Counted from the stretch's first letter, positions 34,752 to 44,956 are shown. The stretch is 64,000 nt of DNA from Opitutus sp. (GCA_009695065.1 SIBR01000011.1:1-64000); one strand, 5' to 3'. Made by a program: numbers and translations. The notes: generated from the letters alone by a model not told the origin.

Positions 34752-35153
34752 GGGGAATTTCTCTCAGCGTGGCCGGGCGACGCCAAGCCCGAATGCAGGG
34801 CGGTTCTTGGGTATGTAGTTCCGCCTTCAGGCGGAATCGGCGGGCCTCAATCTTTCCGCCTAAAGGCGGAACTACGTACGCCGAGGAGCGCCGGCCTAAG
34901 ATTGGCGAGCTTTCGGAACACGGGTCGGGAGACCCGTGCCACTCTTCTGACGCCAGCTCACTTTTTACGATCGTCGCGCCTTCACTGAAACACTCCTGTT
35001 ACCGCTGGCCGCTTTTCGGGCCACGGGAAGGCGCTACGGTGTCGTTAACCTACCCCACCGTGCATCGCCGGCACCACAAGCCATCAGCTGCTCCCGTTAC
35101 TTTGCCGCCGAGCAGCGGCCTCACGCGGCATCATTCGTGTCGCCACGCCGCGC
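34752..35153. other. Intergenic region before the haem-protein gene
   Basis: About 400 bp. It holds a family 3 inverted repeat (34815-34875, GTAGTTCCGCCTTCAGGCGG with CCGCCTAAAGGCGGAACTAC) and a separate hairpin CACGGGTC-GGGA-GACCCGTG (34919-34938). The remainder may include the upstream part of the gene that follows, whose start is not clear. Confidence 0.6.
34815..34875. repeat. GTAGTTCCG-family inverted repeat (family 3)
   Basis: The arms are as at 33281-33354, with a 17-bp spacer. It lies on the other side of the symporter gene, so that gene is bracketed by two copies. Confidence 0.85.
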
Positions 35154-36522
35154 TTGCAACAGCACTGGCCGGTGGCGCTGGCTTTTTCCGCCGCAGCACG
35201 GGCAACCAACCCGCCGCTCAACGACCGGATCGTGCCCGAGCCATTGCCCAAGTTGCACCTCGCTGGCTTCGCTTTCCCTGAAAGCGAAGCGATCCTCACC
35301 AGTTGGATCACCGCCGCGACTCGCGGCAGCCCCGCGGCCACCCTCCCCTCGCCCGCCGAAAAAAATCGTGCTCCACGGCTGGGGCCTGTGGACCGCGCTC
35401 ACGACGGAAACGGCGCAGGTGGCCGAAGGCCAGCGACTGCGCGTCTTCGAAACCTGGCTGACGCCCGAGGATATCACGGAAAACGCCGCGCTCCCCACCA
35501 TCAGCTCGCTCGCCCAACTACCCCGGCGCCGCCACCGCCCCTCCGCCTTCCACCGACCGCATCCTCGGCTACGTGAAATACGATCCGACGTCGGCCGAGC
35601 ACATCTTTCGCCAGCAACTCCTCAGCGCCTCCGCCCTCAACGTGCTGCTCATCAGCGGCGCCCAGCAAATCCCCCTGTTCCCCGCGACCTCCCTCGTGGT
35701 CAAGCCGCAGTTCCAGATTATCAAGATTTCGGAGCTCGTCGACGGTCGCTACTACGCCCTGAAGGCTTGGTCCGGTCCGCCCGAAACGCCGCAGCCCTTC
35801 GCGCCCGCGCTCTGGCCCGGCAGCATCTGGATCGACGTCTGGGGCCAGGGCACCGGCCGCGGCGCCATCGACGCCACACCGGCGGCGGACGGCAGCACGC
35901 GGACGGAGGCCACCACGTATCCGCTGTCCAGCCTGATCAACTACCGGCTGTCCGCCGTCGACGCGGCGGCCCTCAACGCCGACAAGCCCGGCACCGGCGC
36001 GAGCGCCGGCGACGTCGCCATTCTTGTCGCCATGCACGTGGCCGGCCGCGAAATCGCGCGGTGGACGTGGCAGACTTTTTGGTGGACGCCCGAGCCAGAC
36101 CGCCCACCCGCCCCAGCTCGCCCAGCATCGCGAGCCAACGGCCCAACCAACTCCGCGGCGCCGCACGTAGCTACGCGATGGCGCAAACCTACACCATGCT
36201 AACACCAGACCAGCCCTATGTGGGCGAGGAAAACGTCGGCGCCGCGGTCAACGCTTACAACCCCTGGATCGAGGCGCGTTTCGCGCCCGCCGATCTGCCC
36301 GACTCGCTGCCGGGCCTCGATCCCAAAGGCCGGCCCGCCAGCAACAACCATGGCATCCAGACGAACTGCATGAGCTGCCACGCCCAGGCGAACTACAACC
36401 CCAACCGCCGGCCCACCGCGCCGCGGTTCACGGAAGCCCGGTATGTCGACCTCGGGGACGCCCACTTCGTCGGAACGCTGCAGGTCGATTTTCTCTGGTC
36501 CATCGGACGCCATGCCAGGTAG
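35154..36522 (+). pseudogene. Secreted haem-motif (CxxCH) protein, frameshifted
   Basis: One protein is spread over three frames: LNDRIVPEPLPKLHLAGF, FPESEAILTSWITA; then IVLHGWGLWTALTTETAQVA and LRVFETWLTPEDI; then TDRILGYVKYDPTSAEHIFR, SELVDGRYYALKAWSGPP, SIWIDVWGQG and REIARWTWQTFWWTPEPD; then SYAMAQTYTMLTPDQPYVGE and TNCMSCHAQANYNPNRRPTA, ending FVGTLQVDFLWSIGRHAR. The single CMSCH is a c-type haem site. The family looks like a cytochrome-containing secreted protein that I know only as hypothetical. Frame changes are at an A7 run near 35362, near 35507 and at a C-run near 36112. The start is uncertain. Confidence 0.7.
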
Positions 36523-36567
36523 CGCCAGCCAATTTACGAAGCAACCAAACGCCAGTACTCGAAATCC

Positions 36568-38202
36568 ATGAACTCGCTCGCGCAACTCAGTCATCATCGC
36601 ACTTGGCTGAGCCTCAAGTTGCCCGTCACCTACTCGTTTCCCTGCTCCAGCGCTCCCCCGCCCTGCAACTGCTCTCGTCCGCCGAGAATGCAATCACCAC
36701 CTCGCCGGCCGGCGCGGTGCTGAAGGCCGCGTTCGCCGCCGCTGCCTCGCTCGGGGCGATGCACTCGCTGGCGGGCGCGACGACGTACGCCCTCGTGCCC
36801 TCAAAGTCGAGTCCGGTGACCGTTCCCGTTGACCAGGAAATCGCCCCGATCGGCTTCGTGGTCACCAACCCGACGGACATTGGGTCATGGCGGCTAGGCG
36901 GTAGCCTGCCTCCCGGACTCAGCCTGATGGCGACGCCGAGCGGAAAAAAATCACCGGGCCCGGGGTGCTCGATGCCACGGGGCCGGGAACGGACGACTGC
37001 TACGGCGGCACGACAGGGGGCAACCTCAACACAATTCCGGTCTTGGTCGGCAAACCGACCGTCGGCCGGGAGCTACACGCTCACGCTGCAGGCTTCGCAG
37101 GGCCCGCTGGGCCTCCTCACCCCCGTCTACAGCTACACGATTAACGTGGCGGCATCGGCGCAGCCCGCGTCACCGCCTGCGTTCAGCACGCAGCCTTCGG
37201 CCCAGATTGCCGGCATCGGCGGAACGGCAACCTTCACTGCGGCTGCGAGTGGCAGCCCGACGTTTCAGTGGCAGCTCAACGGCACGGCCGTCGCCGGCGC
37301 CACCGGTTCATCTCTGACGGTCGGGCGACATCCAGCCCGCCAAGGCCGGCATTTACACCGCGGTGTCCACCAATGGCAGCGGCTCCGCGACCAGCAACGC
37401 CGCCATCCTCGGCGTCAACAGCACAGCGAAACTGGTGGGGACCGGCCAGGAATTTCCCGACATCGTCGCCCCGTCCGGCAGCGTGTACGACCAGATTCTG
37501 CTCGGGGGCGCCGCCGCCGCCATCAAGGCCGACGCGAATCAAATTCTCCGCATCTCGTTCATCGACCTCAACGACGACATCGTGCAGGTCGAGTATTCCG
37601 GTGCCGGTACGCTCACGCTCGTGCTGGACGGCGCCACTGGGCCCGCCGCCCCGACCAAATACAACCAGGCCACCACCTACATGAAGGGCCACGCGGGCAT
37701 CGTGCTCACGGGCGCCGACGAGACGACCAACCTGTCCGTCTTCAGCGGCGGGCGGGCCAACGCCGCCAACCAGGCGCCCTTCCGCAGTGAGGTCACCTAC
37801 GACCGGCTTCGCCGAAATCGCCTTCATCGCGATCACGAGTGCGAATGGCAAATTCGGCGGGCTTCGCGCCGCCAACACCAGTTGCTTTGCCACCAAGGGT
37901 TTCACCGGACTTTACGCCCCCGGCGTGCAATTCACGGGCCCGGTTTTCCTGAACGATATCAATGCTTCCGACGCCGTGACCCCGGGGTATGCGATCGGCT
38001 CGGGCAGCGACATTCGCGTCACTGGCAGCGACTTGCTGCAAAGCAACGGCCGAGCGGTGCAAGTGAGCGGGATAGCCCAGCTCAAGTATACCGCGGCAGC
38101 GACTCGCACGGCAAGCTGTTCGACGCGATGAGCAACAAGGGCAAGCTCGAGCAGAACGGCACGGACGTGACGTCGCAAATCGTGGTGAATCCGACGCCGT
38201 AA
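36568..38202 (+). pseudogene. Secreted Ig-like protein, frameshifted, paralogue of the downstream gene
   Basis: The N-terminus (MNSLAQLSHHRTWLSLKLPV), then HLLVSLLQRSPALQLLSSAE and TTYALVPSKSSPVTVPVDQE, a putative-Ig region FTAAASGSPTFQWQLNGTAV, and a C-terminal domain beginning AKLVGTGQEFPDIVAPSGS and ending GKLEQNGTDVTSQIVVNP. Six frame changes are needed to join them (near 36623, the A7 run at 36943, 37062, 37325, 37803 and 38092), mostly one-base changes in short homopolymers. The C-terminal region of about 250 residues is closely similar to that of the intact gene at 38441. Confidence 0.75.
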
Positions 38203-38233
38203 GAGATCTTCCTAAGGCACGTGGCCCGGTTTC

Positions 38234-38309
38234 TTGGCCGCGCACGGAGTGCCCGGTCCATCGTTCACGCTCTTCGCACCGGGTGGGCCGGGCGCTCCGC
38301 GCGCGGCCT
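38234..38309. repeat. REPIN-like repeat, family 1, arms in reverse order
   Basis: The right arm GGCCGCGCACGGAGTGCCCG comes first; after TTCACGCTCTTCGCACC the left arm GGGTGGGCCGGGCGCTCCGC follows. This right-then-left order is also seen at 43759, 45963 and 46926. Confidence 0.8.
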
Positions 38310-38440
38310 TCGTGGGGCCCGACCCCACGTTCCGCGACCGCCTAACGCCCGACCATTAAGACCATTATCAACTCTCCCAATTCCCCCGGAACAATCGGAT
38401 TGGCGCGGGCGTCATGCTTCCTCCAATGTGCCGCTTTTCC

Positions 38441-40420
38441 ATGAGTTCTGTCCGCTCCCTCTTCTCCCTCCTCATGCTCGCCTCCGCCCTCGTCGGGTGG
38501 GCTCAATCCACCATCCCGGTCGTGACCCAGCCGCTGCCCGGCCGGACGCTCGCGCTCACCGACGCGCCCGCCAGCATCGAACTGCGCGACTATTTCGGCG
38601 TGCCCGGAGTCAGCGGTCAGGTGGTGCAATTCGATACCGTTCTCGGCAAGTTCAACGTCGAGCTGCGCGCGGATGCCGCGCCCAAGCATGTGGCAAACTT
38701 TCTCGCCTACGTGCAGGCGGGCTCCTACCGCAGTTCCTTCATTCACCGCTCCGCCAGCCTCGAAGGCGGCGCCACTTCCATCGTCCAAGGCGGCGGCTAT
38801 CGCATACCCTTGGTCACGACGATTACGAAGTTCGCCCCCGTAGCCCTGGAATACAATCTGGCCAACGCTCGTGGCACCCTCGCCGCGGCCCGCACGAGCG
38901 ACCTGAACAGCGCCACCAGTGAGTGGTATTTCAACACCCGCGACAATTCGACAATTCTCGGCCAGGGCAATGCGGGTGGCTACACGGTTTTCGGCCGCGT
39001 CATTGGCACCGGCATGACCGTGGTGGACGCGATCGCGGCCCTGTCCAAGGTGAACGCGGGTGGGGCTTTCACCGATCTACCCGTGCGCAATCTGGTCGGC
39101 ACCAATGTCACCGATGCCAATCTGGTGATCGTCAATTCCATCTCCCCGCTTCAAATCTATTCCGGCGCGGGGACGTCGCTGATGCTTCTTTTCGCCCAGA
39201 GTTCCGCGCCCGCCGTGGTCACCGTCGCAATCACCGGCACCACGCTGACGTTGACGCCGGTCGCCGGCGGAACGGCGGACATCACCGTCACCGCCGCGGA
39301 CATCAACGGCAACTCCGTGCCCAACACGTTTGCCGTCATCGTCAGTGGCAGTGGCGGAACTCCGCTCCCCGGTCCAGCCCCCGCTCCGGTTCTCACCACT
39401 CAGCCGGTGTCGCAGGCGGCGGCCGCGGGCAGCACGGCCACCCTCACCGCGGCGGCGGGCGGCGCCGCGTCGCCCAGCTTCCAGTGGCAGCTCAATGGCA
39501 GCGAACTTGCGGGCGCGCCCAACTCCACGCTGACCCTCGCCAACGTTCAACCCGCCAACACCGGCATCTACACGGCGCGCGTCACCACGACCGGCGGCAC
39601 CGCCACCAGCAATGCCGCCATCCTCGGCGTGACCAGCACCGTCAAGCTCATCGGGCCTGGCACCGAGTTTCCGGATATTTTCCACGCGGGCACCGGATTC
39701 ACCTACGATCAAATCCTGCTCGGCGGCGCCGCCGCGAGCGTGACGGCCGACTCTGCGCTCGGCCAAATCCTGCGCATATCGTACCTCGACCTCAACGACG
39801 ACATCGTGCAGGTCGAGTTCTCCGGCCCCGGCACGCTCTCCCTGGTGCTCGACGCCGCCTCCGGACCCACGCTCCCGGCGAAGTACAATCAGGCGACCAC
39901 GTACATGAAGGGGCACGCCGGGATTGTCCTGACGAGCGCGACGGCCAATACCAACCTTACCGTTTTTAGTGTGGGCCGGGCGAACGCCGCCAACCAGGGA
40001 CTCTTCCGCAGCGATGTGACCTACGACGGGCTCGCGGACATCGCGTTCATCGCGATCACCAGCACCGACGGAAAATTCGGCGGCGTGCGCGCGGCCAACG
40101 CGAGTTTGTTTGCGACCAAGGGCTTCACCGGCATCTACGCGCCTGGCGTTCAGTTCACCGGGCCGGTGTTCGTCGGCGACCTCAACGCCATCGGGGAAGC
40201 GACCCCCGTGTTAATTCTCGGCTCCGGCAGCGATGTGCGCGTGGCGGGCGGCGATCTGCTGCAGAACAACAACCGGGCCGTGCAGGTGAGCGGGATCGCC
40301 CAGCTGAAGTTCACTGCCGGCAGCGATTCGCACGGCACGGCGATTTCCGCCAAGACCAATCTGGCCCGGATCGAGCAGAACGGCGTGGATGTGACGGCGC
40401 AGATCGTGGTGAATCCATAG
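38441..40420 (+). CDS. Secreted cyclophilin-type PPIase with Ig-like and novel C-terminal domains
   Basis: A protein of about 659 residues. The signal peptide SVRSLFSLLMLASALVGWAQ follows the ATG at 38441; earlier in-frame ATGs at 38414 and 38426 are less convincing. The cyclophilin domain has FDTVLGKFNVELRADAAPKH, SSFIHRSASLEGGATSIVQG and YFNTRDNSTILGQGNAGGYT, GRVIGTGMTVVDAI. An Ig-like domain follows (SPSFQWQLNGSELAGAP, ANVQPANTGIYTARV). The last 250 residues (VKLIGPGTEFPDIFHAGTGF to IEQNGVDVTAQIVVNP) are shared with the broken gene upstream; I do not recognise them. The fusion suggests proline isomerase activity on the outer surface or periplasm. Confidence 0.85.
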   Translation: MSSVRSLFSLLMLASALVGWAQSTIPVVTQPLPGRTLALTDAPASIELRDYFGVPGVSGQVVQFDTVLGKFNVELRADAAPKHVANFLAYVQAGSYRSSFIHRSASLEGGATSIVQGGGYRIPLVTTITKFAPVALEYNLANARGTLAAARTSDLNSATSEWYFNTRDNSTILGQGNAGGYTVFGRVIGTGMTVVDAIAALSKVNAGGAFTDLPVRNLVGTNVTDANLVIVNSISPLQIYSGAGTSLMLLFAQSSAPAVVTVAITGTTLTLTPVAGGTADITVTAADINGNSVPNTFAVIVSGSGGTPLPGPAPAPVLTTQPVSQAAAAGSTATLTAAAGGAASPSFQWQLNGSELAGAPNSTLTLANVQPANTGIYTARVTTTGGTATSNAAILGVTSTVKLIGPGTEFPDIFHAGTGFTYDQILLGGAAASVTADSALGQILRISYLDLNDDIVQVEFSGPGTLSLVLDAASGPTLPAKYNQATTYMKGHAGIVLTSATANTNLTVFSVGRANAANQGLFRSDVTYDGLADIAFIAITSTDGKFGGVRAANASLFATKGFTGIYAPGVQFTGPVFVGDLNAIGEATPVLILGSGSDVRVAGGDLLQNNNRAVQVSGIAQLKFTAGSDSHGTAISAKTNLARIEQNGVDVTAQIVVNP

Positions 40421-40461
40421 TAGCGCCGTCGGAAGCGCCGACCAGACAGGCCGAACGGCAC

Positions 40462-40491
40462 TTGGCCGCGCACGGAGTGCGCGGCCCACCC
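40462..40491 (-). repeat. Family 1 repeat, single right arm
   Basis: TTGGCCGCGCACGGAGTGCG followed by CGGCCCACCC and TTCACGATTACCG. It lies in the short gap between convergent genes. Confidence 0.8.
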
Positions 40492-40510
40492 TTCACGATT
40501 ACCGTAACCC

Positions 40511-42259
40511 CTACTTTCCCGCCCGTTCGTATACGACCTTGCCGCCCACGATCGTCACGCGCGCGCGAATTTCGTGAATCTTTTCTTCGGCGCACTTCAG
40601 CAGATCGTCCGTCAAGATCGCCAAATCGGCGAGTTTGCCGACTTCGATTGAGCCCGTTTTCTTTTCGTCGAAATTCATCCACGCCGCGTTGATCGTCACC
40701 ATCCGCAGCGCCTCTTCCCGCGAGATTCGCTGCTCGGGGCCGAAGATTTTTCCACCCTGCGTCTTGCGTGTCACCGCCGTCTGGATCGCTAGAAACGGAT
40801 TGTAGGGATTGAGCGACGTCTCGGGATCGAAACCGAACATGTGATCCGAATTCAGCACGACCTTGGCGCCCGCCTTGAGCCAGGTCTGCAATCCGATGAA
40901 GGTCGCCACTTTCTTCGCGCCCAGCACGTCGGCCAGCGCATCGCCATCCTTGTAATACCAGTCGGGCTGCGTATCCGGGACGACGCCCAGCGCCGCGACG
41001 CGCTTGGCGGTCTCCGGATTGGTAAAATATCCGTGGATCAAATTATACCGCCGCGGCCCAATCGGGCTGTCCGCGTTCGCGGCCTCAACCGCGTCCAACA
41101 CCGCATCGACCCCCGCGTCGCCCGTGACGTGCGACGACATCTGCCAGCCCAACCGGTGACCGGTGCGAATCATGTTCTTTATTTTTTCCGCGCTGATCCG
41201 CAGATCGCCGCGATAGCTCGGATCGGTGATGAAGTAGATGTCATGCGACGCCTTCGGATACGCCTCGCGCATGAACGCCGTCCCGTAGAGCGTGCCGCCG
41301 TCGACCCCGATCTTGAGCGGGCCGGCCTTCACCCAGTCGTCGCCGTCGCCGGTCTTGAACGGAATCGCCTTGATCACCCGCTCGGTGTCCTCCACCGAGC
41401 CGTTGCTGGCGAGGCCGATCGTCACCGTGACCCGCACCGGCAGCCGGCCCTGCGTCTTGAGCGCCTGGTACGTCCGATAGCCGTCCACGTTCGAGTTGCG
41501 CTCGCCGATGCTGGTGATGCCGATCTCGTTGTACCGGTGGAGCAGCTTGACGAGCGAATCCTGGTACTTGTCGTCCGGCACGCCGCGCGCCGGCATGAAC
41601 TTGGTCACGAGTCCGCTGCTGTTATCGATCCGGCCCGTGGGCTGGCCCTGGTCGTCGAAATGGATTTTGCCGGCCGCCGGCACCTCGGTGTCCTTCGTGA
41701 GCTTCACGACGTTCAGCGCGGCGGTATTCAAGATCTGCACGGTGCGATTGGCATACTGCCACAGAAACACCGTGGGATTATTCGGCGCCGCCGCGTCGAG
41801 ATCGGCGCGCGTGGGAATCCGCCGTTCCTTGATGCGGGTGACGTCGACCCGGGGGATTTGAATCCACTGGCCCGGCCCCACCTCCTTGGCCTTGGTGCGG
41901 ACCCAGTCCTGAATCTCGGCAATGGAATAGAGCTGCCGGAACGGCTGGTTAGCCTCACTCCGCGCCACCCCGGTCGAGTGCACGTGCGACTCGATCAGCC
42001 CGGGCACGACCATGTGTCCCTGCGCGTCGATGGTGCGCGTGTTGGGCCCGACGAGCTTGCGCACGTCGTCGTTCGAACCGACGGCGACGAAAACTCCGCC
42101 GCGGATGGCCACGGCGGCCGCGCGAGTCGACGCCGCGTCGACGGTGACTACATTGGCATTCAGGACCACCAGGTCCGCCGGGGCCTCGGCCCCACGGGCC
42201 GACAAGGCTGCGACAAGCAGGCCGACGGCAAGCAAGACAGGGGAGGGAAGAAGATTCAT
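40511..42259 (-). CDS. Secreted amidohydrolase (YtcJ-like, amidohydrolase 3)
   Basis: A 582-residue protein with a signal peptide (SPVLLAVGLLVAALSARG). It has ADLVVLNANVVTVDAA, the metal motif MVVPGLIESHVHSTGV, GPGQWIQIPRVDVTRI, SHVTGDAGVDAVLDAVE and YNLIHGYFTNPETAKRVAAL, then SDHMFGFDPETSLNPYNPF and VEVGKLADLAIL-type ending. These are the ligands and frame of the YtcJ group of metal-dependent hydrolases acting on C-N bonds. The substrate is unknown. ATG 42257-42259 is taken because it begins the signal peptide; the frame reaches 42436. Confidence 0.9.
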   Translation of the reverse strand: MNLLPSPVLLAVGLLVAALSARGAEAPADLVVLNANVVTVDAASTRAAAVAIRGGVFVAVGSNDDVRKLVGPNTRTIDAQGHMVVPGLIESHVHSTGVARSEANQPFRQLYSIAEIQDWVRTKAKEVGPGQWIQIPRVDVTRIKERRIPTRADLDAAAPNNPTVFLWQYANRTVQILNTAALNVVKLTKDTEVPAAGKIHFDDQGQPTGRIDNSSGLVTKFMPARGVPDDKYQDSLVKLLHRYNEIGITSIGERNSNVDGYRTYQALKTQGRLPVRVTVTIGLASNGSVEDTERVIKAIPFKTGDGDDWVKAGPLKIGVDGGTLYGTAFMREAYPKASHDIYFITDPSYRGDLRISAEKIKNMIRTGHRLGWQMSSHVTGDAGVDAVLDAVEAANADSPIGPRRYNLIHGYFTNPETAKRVAALGVVPDTQPDWYYKDGDALADVLGAKKVATFIGLQTWLKAGAKVVLNSDHMFGFDPETSLNPYNPFLAIQTAVTRKTQGGKIFGPEQRISREEALRMVTINAAWMNFDEKKTGSIEVGKLADLAILTDDLLKCAEEKIHEIRARVTIVGGKVVYERAGK

Positions 42260-42592
42260 AGCTGGAGTCAGGTTTAGGATCGGGGCGAAGCCGCAACAAG
42301 GTGCGACCGATAAGTCACGCTCGCCGCAGTTCGTCGGGGTTAATGGTACGATCCTTGGCCGGGGCGTCCGGACAAAACAAGAAAGAATGCGGGGGGCGGA
42401 CATGAAATGGTGGGACGAGCTTCGTCGCCCGGCCATTGCTTTATGATCGATCTCACGTGCCTTTGGCCGCGCACGGAGTGCCCGGCCATTGCCATGCCTT
42501 CGACGTCACGTCCCCTCCCCGAATGAGGTTGCCCGTACCGACCGGCTCTCGTAACTATTCCCCTCCACTAAAACTACAACCGTCCGTATCCC
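42260..42592. other. Intergenic region between the amidohydrolase and DUF6807 genes
   Basis: 333 bp between divergent genes. It carries a family 1 right arm (42463-42487, GGCCGCGCACGGAGTGCCCG) and a CGTCGCCCGGCC fragment that may be a decayed arm near 42424. Promoters for both genes must lie here. No further gene is seen. Confidence 0.5.
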
Positions 42593-43708
42593 ATGCGCGC
42601 GTCTTCGTTGTCTCCCTCCGCCCATTCTTTTGCGTTCGCCGCCGGTCTGCTTCGTACCGCGGCCCTCCTCCTGCCCCTGACCCTCGCGGCGGCCACCGCT
42701 TCCGCCGCTGATTGGAAAGTCTTCAAGGCCGCCAACGACATCGGTCCCGGCGAAAACGTCACCGTGACCCTCGACGGCAAGATCGTCGCCCGCCTGATCT
42801 ACGGCGAGGGCCAGCAAAAACCGTTCGTCGCCGTCTACGACGAACAGGGTCGCGCGATCACCAACGCCGGAGTCGACAAGAACGGAAAAACTTTCGGGGC
42901 CGAACCGCACCAGCGCGGCATCTTCATCGGGTGGAAAGTCATCGAGTCCGACCTGGGCAGAGTGGACGCGGACGCCAAGGGCACCTCGTACAAGGGAAAA
43001 GCCGCCGACTCCTGGTCGATGGCCAACGGCACCACCCAATCGCTCGTTGAAATCGAAAAGATGGCGACGAACGACGACTCCGCCAGCATCGTCGCCAAGA
43101 TCGAGTGGCGCCACGGCACGAAGGATGCCTCCGGCAGCAATCTGCTGCTCACGGAAACGCGCCGCGTTCGCGTGTCCCGACCCAATCCAGCCATGCTCGC
43201 GCAAATCGACGTCGCCTTCGAGCTCATGCCCGCCCGTGACATCCGTCTCGGCGCGGATGTGCAACACGCCGGCGTGCATATGCGGGTTGACTCCAGCATC
43301 TACACCCGGCCCACCGAAACGTCCTACCTGTGGTCGCCGCAAATCCCCGCCTCCGCCGGTAAGGTTTATTCCGCCGCACCGGTCGCCGGCCAGACCGGCA
43401 CCGTGATCGGCGACAACCTGAAGTGGGGCGAGTTCCTGTTCCCGCTCCATGATCGCTGGTACAGCGTGACCGAGATGAATGCGATCAAGAACCCGGTCGA
43501 AGAATTTTCCACGCGCAACTACGGCCGCTTTGGCTTCTTCTTCAAAGCCGATCTCAAGAAAGGCGAGGCGTTGCCCCTGGCCTACCGCTTCATCGTGAAA
43601 GTCGCCGAAACTCCCGCGCAGGGCACACAGCGTTCGCCCGCGCAGATCACGAAGATCCGGAAGGAAATGGACAATGCATTCGTACGGTTTGTGCACGAAG
43701 TGCGGTAG
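42593..43708 (+). CDS. DUF6807 (PmoA-like) secreted protein
   Basis: A 371-residue protein with a signal peptide (AALLLPLTLAAATASAADWK). The DUF6807 pattern is visible: DGKIVARLIYGEGQQKPFVA, the site region FGAEPHQRGIFIGWKVI, WRHGTKDASGSNLLLTETRR, the middle MPARDIRLGADVQHAGVHMR, then PLHDRWYSVTEMNAIKNPVE and the final NYGRFGFFFKADLKKGEALP. The family was named for similarity to PmoA of Aspergillus, not to methane monooxygenase. It occurs widely with sugar-degradation genes, and its reaction is unproven. The neighbours (NagA-like, DUF1080, epimerase) support a carbohydrate role. Confidence 0.85.
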   Translation: MRASSLSPSAHSFAFAAGLLRTAALLLPLTLAAATASAADWKVFKAANDIGPGENVTVTLDGKIVARLIYGEGQQKPFVAVYDEQGRAITNAGVDKNGKTFGAEPHQRGIFIGWKVIESDLGRVDADAKGTSYKGKAADSWSMANGTTQSLVEIEKMATNDDSASIVAKIEWRHGTKDASGSNLLLTETRRVRVSRPNPAMLAQIDVAFELMPARDIRLGADVQHAGVHMRVDSSIYTRPTETSYLWSPQIPASAGKVYSAAPVAGQTGTVIGDNLKWGEFLFPLHDRWYSVTEMNAIKNPVEEFSTRNYGRFGFFFKADLKKGEALPLAYRFIVKVAETPAQGTQRSPAQITKIRKEMDNAFVRFVHEVR

Positions 43709-43758
43709 GGGGAAGTGCGATTGCTCGACGGAAGAGTTGAGTTCGAATGAACGTTGTC

Positions 43759-43833
43759 TGGCCGCGCGGCGGAGCGCACGGCCCACCCATCACGATCTTC
43801 GTACCAAGTGGGCCGTGCACTCCGTGCGCGGCC
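43759..43833. repeat. REPIN-like repeat, family 1, arms in reverse order
   Basis: Right arm GGCCGCGCGGCGGAGCGCAC then GGCCCACCC, link ATCACGATCTTCGTACC, left arm AGTGGGCCGTGCACTCCGTG then CGCGGCC. Confidence 0.8.
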
Positions 43834-43930
43834 AGTAACAACAATCGATCCCCCGTTCCTTATTTACCCTCCACTTTTCCTTCTCCTTCCAGCGCCCGCC
43901 TAAAGCCTCACGTCCCCTCTTCCTCCCTCG

Positions 43931-44863
43931 ATGACCCCTTCCCCCATCACCCCCGCCGACCTCTTCGATTTCCAAGTCAACGGCTTCGGGGGTATCGATT
44001 ACCAGCGCGACGACGTCTCCCTCGACCAGATGCGCGCTTCCGTCGCCGCCCTGCACCAGCACGGCACGAACCGAATTTTCCTGACACTCATCACCGACGA
44101 AGTCGATCGGCTCTGCGCCCGCTACGAGCGCTACGAAAAAATGCGTTCTGCCGATCCCGCCGTCGCCGCGATGATCGTCGGCTACCATCTGGAAGGCCCA
44201 TGGCTCAGCCCCGAGGAAGGTTACCGCGGTGCGCATCCCCCGAAGCCCATGCACGCGCCCAATGAGGCCGAGTATGCGAGGCTCCAGGCGGCCGCCGGCG
44301 GACGCATCAAACTCGTCACCCTCGCTCCCGAATGGCCCGGCAGCCCCGAGTTTATCGCGAGCCTCGTGCAACGCGGCGTCCACGTTTCCCTGGGTCACAC
44401 CAACGCGTCCGTGGCTCAAATCGATGCGGCCGTGCGAGCCGGCGCACGCTTCTGCACCCATCTCGGCAACGGCGCGCCGCAGCTGATGCACCGGCACGAC
44501 AACATCATCCAGCGCCTGCTCGCCCGCGACGAGCTCATTGCGTGCTTCATCCCCGACGGCATCCATCTGCCGCCTTTCGTCCTCAGGAATTTCGTCCGGG
44601 CGAAGCCGGCGGGAAAAATATTATTCACGACTGACTGCATGTCCGGCGCCGGCGCGGGGCCCGGCCGTTACACGATTGGCAGTCACCCGATCGAAGTCGG
44701 CACCGACGGCATCGCGCGCAATCCGGGCAGCGGCGGCGGCTTCGCCGGATCGACCCTCGCCCCCGACGAAGGCGTGCACAACGTGGCCGAATATCTCGGG
44801 CTCTCGCTGGAAGAGTCGCACCGCCTTTGGTCGGAAGCCGCGCCCAAGGCGTTTGGGATCTAA
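43931..44863 (+). CDS. nagA: N-acetylglucosamine-6-phosphate deacetylase-like amidohydrolase
   Basis: The 310-residue protein lacks the usual first beta-sandwich strand segment and begins directly at the barrel: FDFQVNGFGGIDYQ. It has the NagA landmarks YHLEGPWLSPEEGYRGAH, SLGHTNASVAQIDAAVRAG, THLGNGAPQLMHRHDN, IPDGIHLPPFVLRNF and the catalytic Asp in LFTTDCMSGAG. It would deacetylate GlcNAc-6-phosphate in the cytoplasm. The shorter length (full NagA is about 380) suggests a trimmed N-terminal domain, as in some Bacteroidetes and Verrucomicrobia versions, so the substrate may differ. The next gene is convergent, beyond a repeat. Confidence 0.88.
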   Translation: MTPSPITPADLFDFQVNGFGGIDYQRDDVSLDQMRASVAALHQHGTNRIFLTLITDEVDRLCARYERYEKMRSADPAVAAMIVGYHLEGPWLSPEEGYRGAHPPKPMHAPNEAEYARLQAAAGGRIKLVTLAPEWPGSPEFIASLVQRGVHVSLGHTNASVAQIDAAVRAGARFCTHLGNGAPQLMHRHDNIIQRLLARDELIACFIPDGIHLPPFVLRNFVRAKPAGKILFTTDCMSGAGAGPGRYTIGSHPIEVGTDGIARNPGSGGGFAGSTLAPDEGVHNVAEYLGLSLEESHRLWSEAAPKAFGI

Positions 44864-44865
44864 AC

Positions 44866-44956
44866 TCGTACCGGGTGGGCCGGGCGCTCCGCCGCGCGGC
44901 CATGGAACGTGAGATCGAGCCCAACAATGGCCGCCCACGGAGTGGGCGGCCCGCCT
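44866..44956. repeat. REPIN-like inverted repeat, family 1, paired arms
   Basis: Left arm CGTACCGGGTGGGCCGGGCG continuing CTCCGCCGCGCGGCC, spacer AACGTGAGATCGAGCCCAAC, right arm GGCCGCCCACGGAGTGGGCG. The spacer matches those at 12560 and 46030 in part. Confidence 0.87.

Noticed and set aside
33381..34988. A 535-codon plus-strand frame opposite the symporter
   Set aside because: It is antisense to a well-conserved transporter and is full of His and Arg. It has no start context or family match.
40841..42277. A 478-codon plus-strand frame opposite the amidohydrolase
   Set aside because: It mirrors a conserved gene and has shadow-type composition.
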